NCBI GenBank assembly: GCA_943370595.1
Contig: CALRRO020000017.1
Coordinates: forward strand, 1-64,000
Direction: 5' to 3'
Length of the DNA: 64,000 bases
Origin: Piscinibacter sp943370595
GTDB lineage: Bacteria > Pseudomonadota > Gammaproteobacteria > Burkholderiales > Burkholderiaceae_C
Shown piece after piece: positions 34,841 to 42,912 of this stretch (position 1 is the first letter of the stretch; the number at the start of each line of letters is the position of its first letter). The notes under the pieces are model-generated. The model was not told where the DNA came from and did no database searches. It saw only the letters and a list, made by a program, of their open reading frames with translations. A program made the position numbers and the translations under genes.

Positions 34841-34941
34841 AAGTCCATTACCTGTTGTTCATCCTGTGGGTGCTGTGGGTCGCGTTCTGGCTGTGGGGCC
34901 AGTTCAGCCGTTGGAACCGCGACGAGCGGGACCGGAAGTAA
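34837..34941 (+). CDS. 34-residue single-helix membrane micropeptide after pucC
   Basis: The ATG at 34837 overlaps the pucC stop (ATGA) and has a strong GAGAGGAG ribosome site 6 nt upstream. The product begins MKVHYLLFILWVLWVAF and ends in a very polar SRWNRDERDRK tail: one Trp-rich helix with a cytoplasmic charged end. The size and location recall the small accessory proteins encoded after puc genes (PucD/PucE type), but I cannot assign homology. Its last 38 bp are antisense to the end of the small gene on the other strand. Confidence 0.7.
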   Translation: MKVHYLLFILWVLWVAFWLWGQFSRWNRDERDRK

Positions 34942-35143
34942 GACGCGCCTGGCGGACCAGGTCGGCCACGAAGCCGACCATGATGGTGCCGAAGAAGGCA
35001 CCATTGGCCGCCAGCAGCACTGCCAGCGGCAGGCCGCTGATGCGCATGCCGAAGTCGTAGCTCGCGATCGCGCCGGCCGTGGCGGCCACGAGCTGCGCCA
35101 GCTGCACCAGACGGTGCGCCACGGGGTGGGTCATGTCGGCCAT
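34904..35143 (-). CDS. Small two-helix membrane protein ending the crt arm
   Basis: The 79-residue product has two hydrophobic segments (about 14-30 and 38-60), with a GLPLAVLLAANGAFFGTIMVGF stretch. AAGGAG lies about 10 nt before ATG 35143. It follows crtC by 29 bp, so it should be the last gene of the long leftward operon. I do not recognise the family. Its 3' end overlaps, tail to tail, the micropeptide gene after pucC. Confidence 0.65.
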   Translation of the reverse strand: MADMTHPVAHRLVQLAQLVAATAGAIASYDFGMRISGLPLAVLLAANGAFFGTIMVGFVADLVRQARLTSGPARRGSNG

Positions 35144-35172
35144 GGTCTGCTCTCTCCTTTGGGTTCGTTGAA

Positions 35173-36111
35173 TCACCGCACGCGCGGCATGCGCCAGGGC
35201 AGCATCAGCCGCGTCGAGCGCGCCACCAGGCGCGGCACCGACAGCGTCTCGTGCACCGAAGCGACCCGTTCGCCGAACAACTGCGAATCGAGCATCGAGC
35301 GCGTGTAGAACGGCGTGTCCTCCAGCGTCTGCCGCACCTGTGCGGGCTCGCCGACCTCGCTGCGCATCTGACGGTCGATGCGCCACAGCGTGCGCGGCAG
35401 CGTCTGCCGCGGCGGGGCTTCGAAGCTCTCCGATCCACCCTGTGGATCGAAGCGCTGCGCGATGACCCGGTCGGCGCCCTGCTTCTGGCGCACGTCGTAG
35501 ATCACCGCGGTGCTGCCGTCGCGCAGGCTGCTGCGTGACCAGTCCCAGCTTTCGAAGGGCTGCGAGATCGGCTCGTCGCCCTCGTTGCAGTCGAGGTAGG
35601 CCTCGCCGCGCCAGGACAGGCCGGGGCGTTGCAGGTCGACCTCGATGCGCGAGCACGGCGCGATCGGCCCCCAGCGGTGCGCGCCGGCATCGTCGAGCGC
35701 GACGCCGAACTGCGTCAGCCCGCGCGGCCAGACGCGCACACGGCCGCGCACGCGCTGCGGGATCGGCATGCCGATTTCGTCGAGGTCGATCACCAGCGAG
35801 ACGCCGTCCCACTGCAGCCGGCTCGGCCCGACGACGAACTCGTGGCGATCGCGCGAGACGCTGGCGCTGCTGCGCTCGGTCATGGTCCAGCGCCGGGTGC
35901 CACCGTACAGCGCGACGTTGATGGCGCAGTGGTTGCCCGCCGGCGTGGCCGGATCGCGCGCGTGGGCCCAGGCGTAGTACGGCGAGAAGACGCTGCCGAC
36001 GAAGGCGATGATGGTCAGGGCGTGGCGGCCGTCGTCGCTGACCGCGTCGACGTACCACCAGCGGTAGCCACCCGCCGGGACCGGCTGGTCGAATCGAGGT
36101 GAGCCATCAGC
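35173..36111 (-). CDS. crtC: Carotenoid 1,2-hydratase CrtC (start unclear)
   Basis: CrtC adds water to the 1,2 double bond of neurosporene, lycopene and related carotenoids. Conserved CrtC sequence begins FDQPVPAGGYRWWYVDA, continues through FVGSVFSPYYAWA and CAINVALYG, and reaches the C terminus MLPWRMPRVR (about 305 residues after the conserved start). In this frame there is no ATG, GTG or TTG between codon 36387 and the conserved start. The open frame upstream only shadows crtD, and the nearest ATG (36387) would add about 100 unrelated residues. The left end given here (36111) marks a plausible region, not a codon I can defend. CTG 36240, a frame error, or a shift from crtD are possible. 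Confidence 0.75.
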   Translation of the reverse strand, partial: ADGSPRFDQPVPAGGYRWWYVDAVSDDGRHALTIIAFVGSVFSPYYAWAHARDPATPAGNHCAINVALYGGTRRWTMTERSSASVSRDRHEFVVGPSRLQWDGVSLVIDLDEIGMPIPQRVRGRVRVWPRGLTQFGVALDDAGAHRWGPIAPCSRIEVDLQRPGLSWRGEAYLDCNEGDEPISQPFESWDWSRSSLRDGSTAVIYDVRQKQGADRVIAQRFDPQGGSESFEAPPRQTLPRTLWRIDRQMRSEVGEPAQVRQTLEDTPFYTRSMLDSQLFGERVASVHETLSVPRLVARSTRLMLPWRMPRVR

Positions 36112-37592
36112 GTCGCGGCCGCCCGCTGGCCCGACAGCGCCGCCATCGGCACGCCCGGCCCCGGGTGCACGCTGCCGCCCGCCAGGTACAGGCCCGGCAG
36201 CCGGCTCGTCGAGCCGTCGCGGCTGAACGATGACATCCAGCCGTGCGTCGCTGGCCCGTACAGCGCTCCGCCGCTGGCTGGAAAGAGCCTGTGAAAGTCG
36301 TGAGGCGTGCTGCGCTGCACCTGCGTCGGGTGGGCCGAGATCGTCAGCCCGCAATCGCGCAGCAAGTCCAGGGTCCGTCGTTCGCATGCTGCGGTCTCCT
36401 GATCGTCGAAGTGGTGCTGGTCGCCCTCGGCCGGCGCGTTGACCAGGCACAGCAGTCGCTCGGCGCCCTGCGGGGCTGTGCCGGTGCCGCGGTCCTGCGC
36501 GCAGACGTAGGCCGTGCCATGGCGCGGCAGCCGGCGGGCGCGGAAGATGTCGTCGAATTCGCTGGCGTAGTCGGTGTCGAAGAAGACGTTGTGGCGGTCC
36601 AGCGCGAAGCCCTCGGTGGGCGCATGGATCGCCCAGGTCAGCGCCGACAGCGATCGCCTGGCGCGCGGCAGCGGCTTGACGGCCTGCTGCACTGCGTCGC
36701 CGAGCAACCCCTGGCACAAGGCCTGGGGGTCACCGTTGAACACCACCGAATCGGCCGGCAGCTCCTCACCGCCGGCCAGCCGCACGCCGCTGACGCGGCC
36801 GGCATCGGTCATGATGCGCTCGCAGGGGCTGGCAAAGCGCAGCGTGGCGCCGCGGCGCGCGGCCAGTGCGGCGAAGGTCTGCGCCAGCGCGTGCATGCCG
36901 CCCTCGACCGACCAGACGCCGTCGAGCTCGACCTGCGCCACCAGCATCAGCGTGGCCGGTGCCTCCCAGGGCGACGCGCCGCAGTAGGTGGCATAGCGCC
37001 CGAACAGCTGCTGCAGCCGAGGGTCGTGGAAGTGGCGTGCCAGCGAGCGCCAGAGGGACGCGAAGGGCCCGAGCCCGGCCAGCGTGGCCAGCCCGCGCGG
37101 GCCGAGGTCGCGACCCATGGACCACAGCGTCGGCCGCGGCGCACGGATATAGGGGCCCTCGAGCTGTTCATAGACCTCGCGGGCCTGGCGGCAGAAGGCC
37201 TGGAAACGGCGGGCCTCCGCGGCGCCCGAGAACTCGCCGATCGCATCGACGGAGCGGGCGGAGTCAGCGAACAGGTCGAGCCGCGCTCCGTGCCCTCGCC
37301 AGGCATGGCGGGCCAGCACCGGCAGCGGCGTCAGTGCCGGCAGGTCGGCCACCGAGAAGCCGGCCTGAGCGAGGATCTGCTCGAAGACCCAGCGCATCGT
37401 GAACACCGTCGGGCCGGCGTCGATGCCGGCCCCGTCGACCTGCAGCCGGCGCATCTTGCCGCCCGGCGTCGGCGCGGCTTCGACCAGCGTGACCTGCAGG
37501 CCCTGGCTGGCGAGCAGCAAGGCGCTGACCAGGCCGCCGATGCCCGCGCCGACGACGACGACCCGGTGGGTGCCGCTGCGCTCAGCCGCCAT
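36015..37592 (-). CDS. crtD: Methoxyneurosporene desaturase CrtD
   Basis: CrtD introduces the 3,4 double bond into 1-hydroxy carotenoids. The 525-residue FAD protein of the CrtI family has VVVVGAGIGGLVSALLLASQG at residues 11-31 and the C-terminal LAGGSVHPGPGVPMAALSGQRAA. Recognisable CrtD sequence ends near TLMAHLD. The last 25-30 codons read crtC's 5' region in another frame and look non-native. The start at 37592 lies inside the end of crtA (11-bp overlap). Confidence 0.92.
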   Translation of the reverse strand: MAAERSGTHRVVVVGAGIGGLVSALLLASQGLQVTLVEAAPTPGGKMRRLQVDGAGIDAGPTVFTMRWVFEQILAQAGFSVADLPALTPLPVLARHAWRGHGARLDLFADSARSVDAIGEFSGAAEARRFQAFCRQAREVYEQLEGPYIRAPRPTLWSMGRDLGPRGLATLAGLGPFASLWRSLARHFHDPRLQQLFGRYATYCGASPWEAPATLMLVAQVELDGVWSVEGGMHALAQTFAALAARRGATLRFASPCERIMTDAGRVSGVRLAGGEELPADSVVFNGDPQALCQGLLGDAVQQAVKPLPRARRSLSALTWAIHAPTEGFALDRHNVFFDTDYASEFDDIFRARRLPRHGTAYVCAQDRGTGTAPQGAERLLCLVNAPAEGDQHHFDDQETAACERRTLDLLRDCGLTISAHPTQVQRSTPHDFHRLFPASGGALYGPATHGWMSSFSRDGSTSRLPGLYLAGGSVHPGPGVPMAALSGQRAAATLMAHLDSTSRSRRVATAGGTSTRSATTAATP

Positions 37593-38379
37593 GCTGCCGG
37601 CCCTTCCAGGTGCCGCGCAGTTCGAGCAGCGCGAAACGCACGAACATCGCCTCGCTGAAGAAGTCGCCGGCATAGGAACTGCGGATCGCCTGCAGGTGCG
37701 CGCCGCTGCGTGCGTAGGCGTCCATCGCAGCAACGTTCTCCCACACGCTGAAGGTGCACTGGCGCAGCAGCGGCGCCTCGCCCAGCCCGACGGCCAGCGT
37801 GCAGCCCGGCGCTGCCGCCAGCGAGGCTTCGCTCGGCGGCGACAGGCGCCAGAACGAAGCCAGCTTCGACGGCCGGATCGACGCACGCGTCAGCGCCGCC
37901 ATCGGCAGGCCGGGTGCCGGGTTTCCGCTGGGCTGCATCGCGGCCCCCGACCAGGAACCCTTGCTCGAGGTCGCCCGCAACAGGGCGACGCAGCATTCGC
38001 GCGCATGGCGGCGGTAGGCGTCGACCACCGGCGAATGCGTCATGAAGCGGCGCGCCGCGGTTTCATCGTCGAAGACGAGGAACAGCCCCTGGCGCGAGCC
38101 ACTCGGCCGCAGGCCGAAGCCGCCTTCGTGGCCGCTGCCCAGCACCTTGCTGAAGCGCAGCCCGGCCTCGTGGCGCAGCGGCCAGCGCTGCAGCACCAGG
38201 CGCATCCAGCCCCAGGCACGCGCCCACGGCGTGTACTCCACCAGCAGCAGCACCGCCACCGAGCCGGCCTGCCGGACCGCCTGGCCGGCCCCGGTGAGTG
38301 GCTGCGGGGAAGACGGCGGCCCGTCGCCGCCCACGCGCGCCAGCGGCGCGGCGGGGTGCGGCAACCCGCCCGGTTTCAC
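37582..38379 (-). CDS. crtA: Spheroidene monooxygenase CrtA
   Basis: CrtA is the O2-dependent ketolase that converts spheroidene to spheroidenone, a photoprotective change made in air. The 265-residue protein has the family core from VAVLLLVEYTPWARAWGWMRL to SSYAGDFFSEAMFVRFALLELRGTW. The GTG start at 38379 overlaps the ispH stop (GTGA); conserved sequence starts about 38 residues in, so a later start cannot be ruled out. Its presence indicates spheroidene-pathway carotenoids in an organism exposed to oxygen. Confidence 0.92.
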   Translation of the reverse strand: MKPGGLPHPAAPLARVGGDGPPSSPQPLTGAGQAVRQAGSVAVLLLVEYTPWARAWGWMRLVLQRWPLRHEAGLRFSKVLGSGHEGGFGLRPSGSRQGLFLVFDDETAARRFMTHSPVVDAYRRHARECCVALLRATSSKGSWSGAAMQPSGNPAPGLPMAALTRASIRPSKLASFWRLSPPSEASLAAAPGCTLAVGLGEAPLLRQCTFSVWENVAAMDAYARSGAHLQAIRSSYAGDFFSEAMFVRFALLELRGTWKGRQHGG

Positions 38380-39347
38380 GCCGCAGGCCGCAGCAAGGCG
38401 ACCGGAAGACGGAAGACGATGCCTTCGTCGGCACCGTCGGCCTGGCGCACATGCGCCGCACCCAGTTCGCGCAGGCGCTGCGCGACGCGCTGCACCAGCA
38501 CCTCGGGCGTCGAGGCGCCGGCGGTCACGCCGATGCGACGGGCGCCAGCCACCCAGGCCGGGTCGATGCCGGATTCGTCCTGCACCAGGTGCGCAGTGCG
38601 ACCCTGCTGGGCCGCGACCTCGCGCAGCCGCGCCGAGTTGGAGCTGTTGCGCGCACCGACCACCAGCACCAGGTCGACCTGCGCGGCCAGTTCACGCACC
38701 GCGTTCTGGCGGTTCTGCGTGGCGTAGCAGATGTCGTCGGTCTCGGGGCCGACGATGTGGGCGAAGCGCGCCTTCAGCGCGGCGATGATCTCGCGCGTGT
38801 CGTCGAGGCTCAGCGTCGTCTGCGTCACGTAGGCGACCGGGGCATCGGGTGCGAGCGGCAGCGCGGCCACGTCGGCGACCTCGCTGACGAGGTGGACGGC
38901 GGTCTCGATGCGCCCCATCGTGCCGACCACCTCTTCGTGCCCGGCATGGCCGATCACGATGATGGTGTGGCCCGTCTTCGCATAGCGCTGCGCCTGCAGG
39001 TGCACTTTGGTCACCAGCGGGCAGGTGGCGTCGATCACCTGCAGCTTGCGCGACTGCGACTGCCGCACCACCTCGAGCGAGACGCCATGCGCGCTGAACA
39101 CCGTCACCGCGCCCTTGGGCACCTGGTCCAGCGAGTCGACGAACACCGCGCCCTTGTCGCGCAGGTCGGCGACGACATGCCCGTTGTGCACGATCTCGTG
39201 GAACACGTAGACCGGCGCACCGTGCAGTTCGAGCGCACGTTCGACGATCTCGATCGCGCGGACCACGCCGGCGCAGAAGCCACGCGGCCGCGCCAGCAGC
39301 ACCTCCGCCGCCGGTGCAACGATGGGCGACGGGGTGATGGGCGACAT
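38376..39347 (-). CDS. ispH: 4-hydroxy-3-methylbut-2-enyl diphosphate reductase IspH
   Basis: IspH is the last enzyme of the MEP pathway, giving IPP and DMAPP. The 323-residue protein has the three cluster cysteines (ARPRGFCAGVVRAIE, IDATCPLVTKVH, DDICYATQNRQ), the VFHEIVHN histidine motif, VIGHAGHEEVVGTMG and the AHGVS block. It begins 23 bp after pufC and is coupled to crtA. Inclusion in the puf-crt superoperon ties precursor supply to carotenoid and phytol demand. A second, housekeeping ispH may exist elsewhere. Confidence 0.95.
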   Translation of the reverse strand: MSPITPSPIVAPAAEVLLARPRGFCAGVVRAIEIVERALELHGAPVYVFHEIVHNGHVVADLRDKGAVFVDSLDQVPKGAVTVFSAHGVSLEVVRQSQSRKLQVIDATCPLVTKVHLQAQRYAKTGHTIIVIGHAGHEEVVGTMGRIETAVHLVSEVADVAALPLAPDAPVAYVTQTTLSLDDTREIIAALKARFAHIVGPETDDICYATQNRQNAVRELAAQVDLVLVVGARNSSNSARLREVAAQQGRTAHLVQDESGIDPAWVAGARRIGVTAGASTPEVLVQRVAQRLRELGAAHVRQADGADEGIVFRLPVALLRPAA

Positions 39348-39370
39348 GGCGGCGTCCCGGCGGCGTGCGC

Positions 39371-40744
39371 TTACTGCACCGTCACGTCGACACGACGCGA
39401 GCTCGCGCTCTCGCCGCTGTCGTTGCCCGAGGTCTGCTGCGGCTTGGCCAGGGTCACGCGGGATTCCGCGATGCCGGCTGCGAGCAGCGAGTCACGCACG
39501 GTGAAGGCGCGCTGCTTGGCCAGTTCCTGGTTCTGCGCCAGCGTGCCCGCCGCGCTGTGGAAGCCGGAGATCGTCGCCTTCAGGCCGGCCGACTTGAGCA
39601 TCGTCGCGGTCAGTTCGGCCAGCCCCTTGGCCTGCGCGTCCTGCAGCACCGCGGAGCCGACGTCGAAGTAAAGCACCGAGCGCCGCGCCTCGTTGACCGG
39701 CGGCGGCAGCGGCTCGGCAGCGGCCGCCTTGCTCACGGCAGCGACGGTCAGCAGCTCGGGGAAGTCCTTGGCCATCTGCGCACCGTAGACCGGCTTGTAG
39801 GCCCCCTGGTGGCAGGTGGCGCAGTAGACCTTGGCCACGTCGCCCTGCGGCCCCTTGCGCGACGCCGGGAAGGTGGCGGTCAATGGCTCGAGGTACTCGT
39901 TGTTGAGCTGCCGCACCATGCGGATGCCGTGCCAGGCGGTGGCGCGTTGCACCGTGCTCTCGTTCCAGGAGCCGAAGTTGCGCGTGTTGTGGCAGTAGGT
40001 GCAGTTCACGCCCAGTGCCTTGGACATGTGCATCATCAGCCCGTAGGTCGACTCGGTGGACTGGATGGAGCTGTTCTTGCCCATCGGCAGCGCCGTGGTG
40101 CCACCGACGCGGATGTCCACCGCCTTCTGCAGGTAGGGCGTGAACGGGTCGTTGGGCAGCGAGGCGATGCCGACGCTGTCGGCCGGATTGTTCTGGCCGT
40201 TCAGGTTGCCGAGGAAATCGCCGCGCTTGTCCTGCGGCGTGGCGTTGAACCAGATCTCCGCCGGCACGGCGTTGCCGCGGTGGCAAGTCCAGCAGGTCAC
40301 GCCGGTTCCGGCGACGTGGGTCTTCCAGTCGGCGTTGACCTTCTGGGTCATCTGGATCATGCGCCGCGCCACGACCTTCTGGTACTTGGAGTCGTCGGCC
40401 AGGTTCTCGACGTTGTGGCAGTAGGCGCAGCCCTCGTTGGGCGCCACCCACTGGGTGATCGACAGCATGTGGCGCGTGAAGGCGCCGACGCTCAGGTCGC
40501 CGAGCACCTGCACGTTCTTGTAGATGTCCTTGGCCTTCGGCCCGTCGTCCGGCGCCGCGGGGATGGCCGCCGGTGGCTGGTTCTGCGGGATCTGGATCTC
40601 CATCGCCCGCGGGTTGTAGACCTGGACCATGCCGGTGCCACGGTAGCCGTGCTGCACCGAATCGACCGGGGGGCGCTCGCAGCCGGCCAGCAGGGCCGCC
40701 GAGAGCACCGCGAGGACCGTGGTGACTCGCGTGAAGATGCTCAT
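39371..40744 (-). CDS. pufC: Tetraheme reaction-centre cytochrome PufC fused to an OmpA-like domain
   Basis: PufC re-reduces the photo-oxidised special pair from the periplasm. The 457-residue lipoprotein has a signal peptide with lipobox LLAGC (Cys22) and four heme sites: CAYCH, CWTCH, CTYCH and CATCH. The usual cytochrome (about 350 residues) ends near residue 353. Residues 354-457 form an OmpA-like fold: YFDVGSAVLQ, then SGFHSAAG, NQELAKQRA, LLAAGIAESRV and RRVDVTVQ. The Arg of QRA, which binds diaminopimelate in OmpA, is present, but the Asp of the TDxxG motif is Ser. The start overlaps the pufM stop (ATGA). The fusion is unusual to me. Confidence 0.95.
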   Translation of the reverse strand: MSIFTRVTTVLAVLSAALLAGCERPPVDSVQHGYRGTGMVQVYNPRAMEIQIPQNQPPAAIPAAPDDGPKAKDIYKNVQVLGDLSVGAFTRHMLSITQWVAPNEGCAYCHNVENLADDSKYQKVVARRMIQMTQKVNADWKTHVAGTGVTCWTCHRGNAVPAEIWFNATPQDKRGDFLGNLNGQNNPADSVGIASLPNDPFTPYLQKAVDIRVGGTTALPMGKNSSIQSTESTYGLMMHMSKALGVNCTYCHNTRNFGSWNESTVQRATAWHGIRMVRQLNNEYLEPLTATFPASRKGPQGDVAKVYCATCHQGAYKPVYGAQMAKDFPELLTVAAVSKAAAAEPLPPPVNEARRSVLYFDVGSAVLQDAQAKGLAELTATMLKSAGLKATISGFHSAAGTLAQNQELAKQRAFTVRDSLLAAGIAESRVTLAKPQQTSGNDSGESASSRRVDVTVQ

Positions 40745-41724
40745 GGCTTGACTCCCTGCAGGACGGTGGCCGGGTCGATCACCGTGCCGAAGACAGACGG
40801 GTACGGCGGCACGACGCCGTGCTTCATCGACCACAGGTACCAGTTGTCGACCACCGTGCCCGACAGCAGGATGCCGATGCCGCCGGTCAGCGGGCACAGC
40901 ACTGCGAACCACCAGGCCCAGCGGTGAATCGATTCGGTCGTGGCGTTGAAGCCCATCGTCCAGCGCCAGAACAGCGCCGCGCGCTCCGAGGCCGTGCCGC
41001 GGTCGACGATCTGCTCGATCTCGCGTTCGCCGCCGAATCGCGTCACTGCCAGGATGGTGGCGCCGTGCATCGCGAACAGCAGCGTCGAGCCGTACAGGAA
41101 GGCGATCGACAGTGCGTGGAACGGGTTGTAGAAGAGATTGCCGTAGCGCAGCGAGAAGGCGGCCGTCCAGTCGAGGTGCGAGAAGATGCCGAACGGCACC
41201 GCCTCGCTCCAGCTGCCCATCAGCACCGGGCGGATGAAGCCGAGGACGAGGAACAGCCAGATCGCCGCCAGGAAGCCCCACGCGACGTGCGTGCCGAGCC
41301 CGAGCGCCCGGGCGCGGGTGTACATGCGCGCCCACCACAGGAACAGCGAGATCGTCAGGAACAGGCCGGCGATCAGCCACCAGCCGCCGTCGTTGATCGG
41401 CGGCAGCGACAGGCCGTAGGCCGGCGACGGCGGATCGAGCGACAGCCAGAACAGCTGGCGGATGAACTGGATCGGGTTCCAGTTCACTTGCGCCAGCATG
41501 TTGAAGCCGATGATGTTGAACGCCAGCGTGCCGAAGAACAGCGAGGCCAGGCCCAGCGGCCCGAGGTAGATCGGCCCGATCTGGGCGCAGCCGATGCGGC
41601 CCAGCAGATGGACGATCCAGGGGTTCTTGATCGTGCGCGGGCTGTTGCCTGGAGGCAGGGGAACACCCAGCTCCGCAGGCCCCACGACCTGCACGCTGGT
41701 GAAGAGGTTCTGATACTCGATCAT
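40741..41724 (-). CDS. pufM: Reaction centre M subunit PufM
   Basis: The 327-residue, five-helix core subunit binds the special pair and QA. Landmarks are SHLDWTAAFSLRYGNLFYNPFHALSIAFLYG (special-pair and accessory chlorophyll histidines), MHGATILAVTRFGG with the iron-ligand His, FWRWTMGFNATTESIHRWAWW with the second iron His and the QA-pocket Trp, and MKHGVVPPYP at the end. AGGAG lies upstream of ATG 41724. Overlaps pufC by ATGA. Confidence 0.97.
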   Translation of the reverse strand: MIEYQNLFTSVQVVGPAELGVPLPPGNSPRTIKNPWIVHLLGRIGCAQIGPIYLGPLGLASLFFGTLAFNIIGFNMLAQVNWNPIQFIRQLFWLSLDPPSPAYGLSLPPINDGGWWLIAGLFLTISLFLWWARMYTRARALGLGTHVAWGFLAAIWLFLVLGFIRPVLMGSWSEAVPFGIFSHLDWTAAFSLRYGNLFYNPFHALSIAFLYGSTLLFAMHGATILAVTRFGGEREIEQIVDRGTASERAALFWRWTMGFNATTESIHRWAWWFAVLCPLTGGIGILLSGTVVDNWYLWSMKHGVVPPYPSVFGTVIDPATVLQGVKP

Positions 41725-41740
41725 GCTTGTTCTCCTGGGC

Positions 41741-42580
41741 TCACTTGAGAGGCCACTGGCTCCAGATCGGCAGGTTCAGCCACCAGCCCCACCACTCGGG
41801 CCAGCCGCGCGTCCAGAACGGGCCGCTGATGACGATGCACACCGCGCTGAAGAACACCGCGGCCAGCGCGAGGAACAGCCCGAGGCGGTGGATGCCCAGC
41901 GAACCGATCGAGTAGCCGATCGCATCGCGGAAGAAGGTGTCTTCGTGCGCCGGCGTCTTGACCACCTCACCCGCCTTCGGGTTGGTGGCCGACAGGATCA
42001 GGCCGCCGTGCAGCGACAGCGCGAAGGTGGTCGCGAAGAAGAAGCTGATCGCGATCATGTGCGCCGGGTTGTAGTGGAAGTGCAGGTACTGGTAGCCGAC
42101 GTTGCTCACCCAGTCGAGGTGGCTGTAGATGCCGTACGGGAAGCCGTGGCCCCAGGCGCCCATCAGCACCGGACGGATCACGACGAGCGTGAAGTACGCG
42201 AAGATCGCGAAGCCGAAGGCGATCGGCACATGCAAGCCCATGCCGAGCTTGCGGCAGATCTCCACCTCGCGCAGGGCCCAGGAGCCGAACGCTCCGAGCG
42301 CGCAGACGGTGACGAGCTGCCACAGGCCGCCCTCAAGCAGCGGGGCGAAGCGCAGGCCGTACGACAGGTCCGGCGGCGCGATCGAGATCTGCCAGAGGTT
42401 CCAGGTCGGCCCTTGAGAGGCGCCCCAGAGGATCAGCGCCGTGCCGAGGAAGCTGAAGAAGATGGTGGTGATGCCGAAGAACCCGACATAGAAGGGCCCG
42501 ACCCAGAAGTCGAACAGATCCCCGCCGACCAGCGTGCCACCGCGCACCCGGTATTTCCTCTCGAAGCTCAACATGGCCAT
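41741..42580 (-). CDS. pufL: Reaction centre L subunit PufL
   Basis: The 279-residue partner of PufM carries the QB site. MAMLSFERKYRVRGGTLVGGDLFDFWVGPFYVGFFG opens it. SHLDWVSNVGYQYLHFHYNPAHMIAISFFF holds chlorophyll-binding histidines, and LHGGLILSATNP with GYSIGSLGIHRLG supplies the QB/iron region. ATG 42580 has GGAGGA 8 nt upstream, better placed than ATG 42574. pufM follows after 16 bp. Confidence 0.97.
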   Translation of the reverse strand: MAMLSFERKYRVRGGTLVGGDLFDFWVGPFYVGFFGITTIFFSFLGTALILWGASQGPTWNLWQISIAPPDLSYGLRFAPLLEGGLWQLVTVCALGAFGSWALREVEICRKLGMGLHVPIAFGFAIFAYFTLVVIRPVLMGAWGHGFPYGIYSHLDWVSNVGYQYLHFHYNPAHMIAISFFFATTFALSLHGGLILSATNPKAGEVVKTPAHEDTFFRDAIGYSIGSLGIHRLGLFLALAAVFFSAVCIVISGPFWTRGWPEWWGWWLNLPIWSQWPLK

Positions 42581-42610
42581 GGCCTGGTCCTCCGACCTCG
42601 TGTACTAGGG

Positions 42611-42629
42611 CGGCGCCGCGCGGGCGCCG
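42611..42629 (-). terminator. pufA-pufL intercistronic hairpin
   Basis: CGGCGCC (42611-42617) pairs with 42623-42629 around a 5-nt loop in the 113-bp pufA-pufL gap. Such stems protect pufBA mRNA from 3' decay in other purple bacteria, giving more antenna than reaction centre; the same role here is inference. Confidence 0.5.
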
Positions 42630-42693
42630 GCCAGGCAGACGAGAGGAGCCGGTGCTTGCGATACCGACTCCGCCCGCTGCACTGGGCTGCGTG

Positions 42694-42900
42694 CTACTTC
42701 GTCGTGATGGCGAGCGAAGCAACCGCCGTCGGCATCGGTGCGTTGGCTGACGCCACCGCGGCCTTCTTCGGGCCATCGAGCCAGTTGAACTTGTTCGTGC
42801 TCAGCAGGATGAGGTGAATCATCACTGCGATACCGAACAGGAACACCGCCTGGGCAACCATCGCCCGAAGCGGATCGAACAAACGCCAGATTCTCCACAT
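42694..42900 (-). CDS. pufA: LH1 alpha polypeptide PufA
   Basis: The 68-residue alpha polypeptide starts MWRIWRLFDPLRAMVAQAVFLF, with one helix and the chlorophyll-ligating His29 in MIHLILLSTNKFNWL. Asn-Trp after the helix is the usual hydrogen-bonding region for red-shifted LH1. A tail of about 25 residues rich in Ala and Pro follows. TAGGAG lies 9 nt before the ATG. Unusually, 12 bp upstream is an unknown gene rather than pufB. Confidence 0.95.
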   Translation of the reverse strand: MWRIWRLFDPLRAMVAQAVFLFGIAVMIHLILLSTNKFNWLDGPKKAAVASANAPMPTAVASLAITTK

Positions 42901-42912
42901 GATTCCAAGCTC

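Noticed and set aside
34904..36058. A 384-residue minus-strand protein covering the crtC region
   Set aside because: Only its last 79 codons look native; the upstream part is an off-frame reading of crtC.
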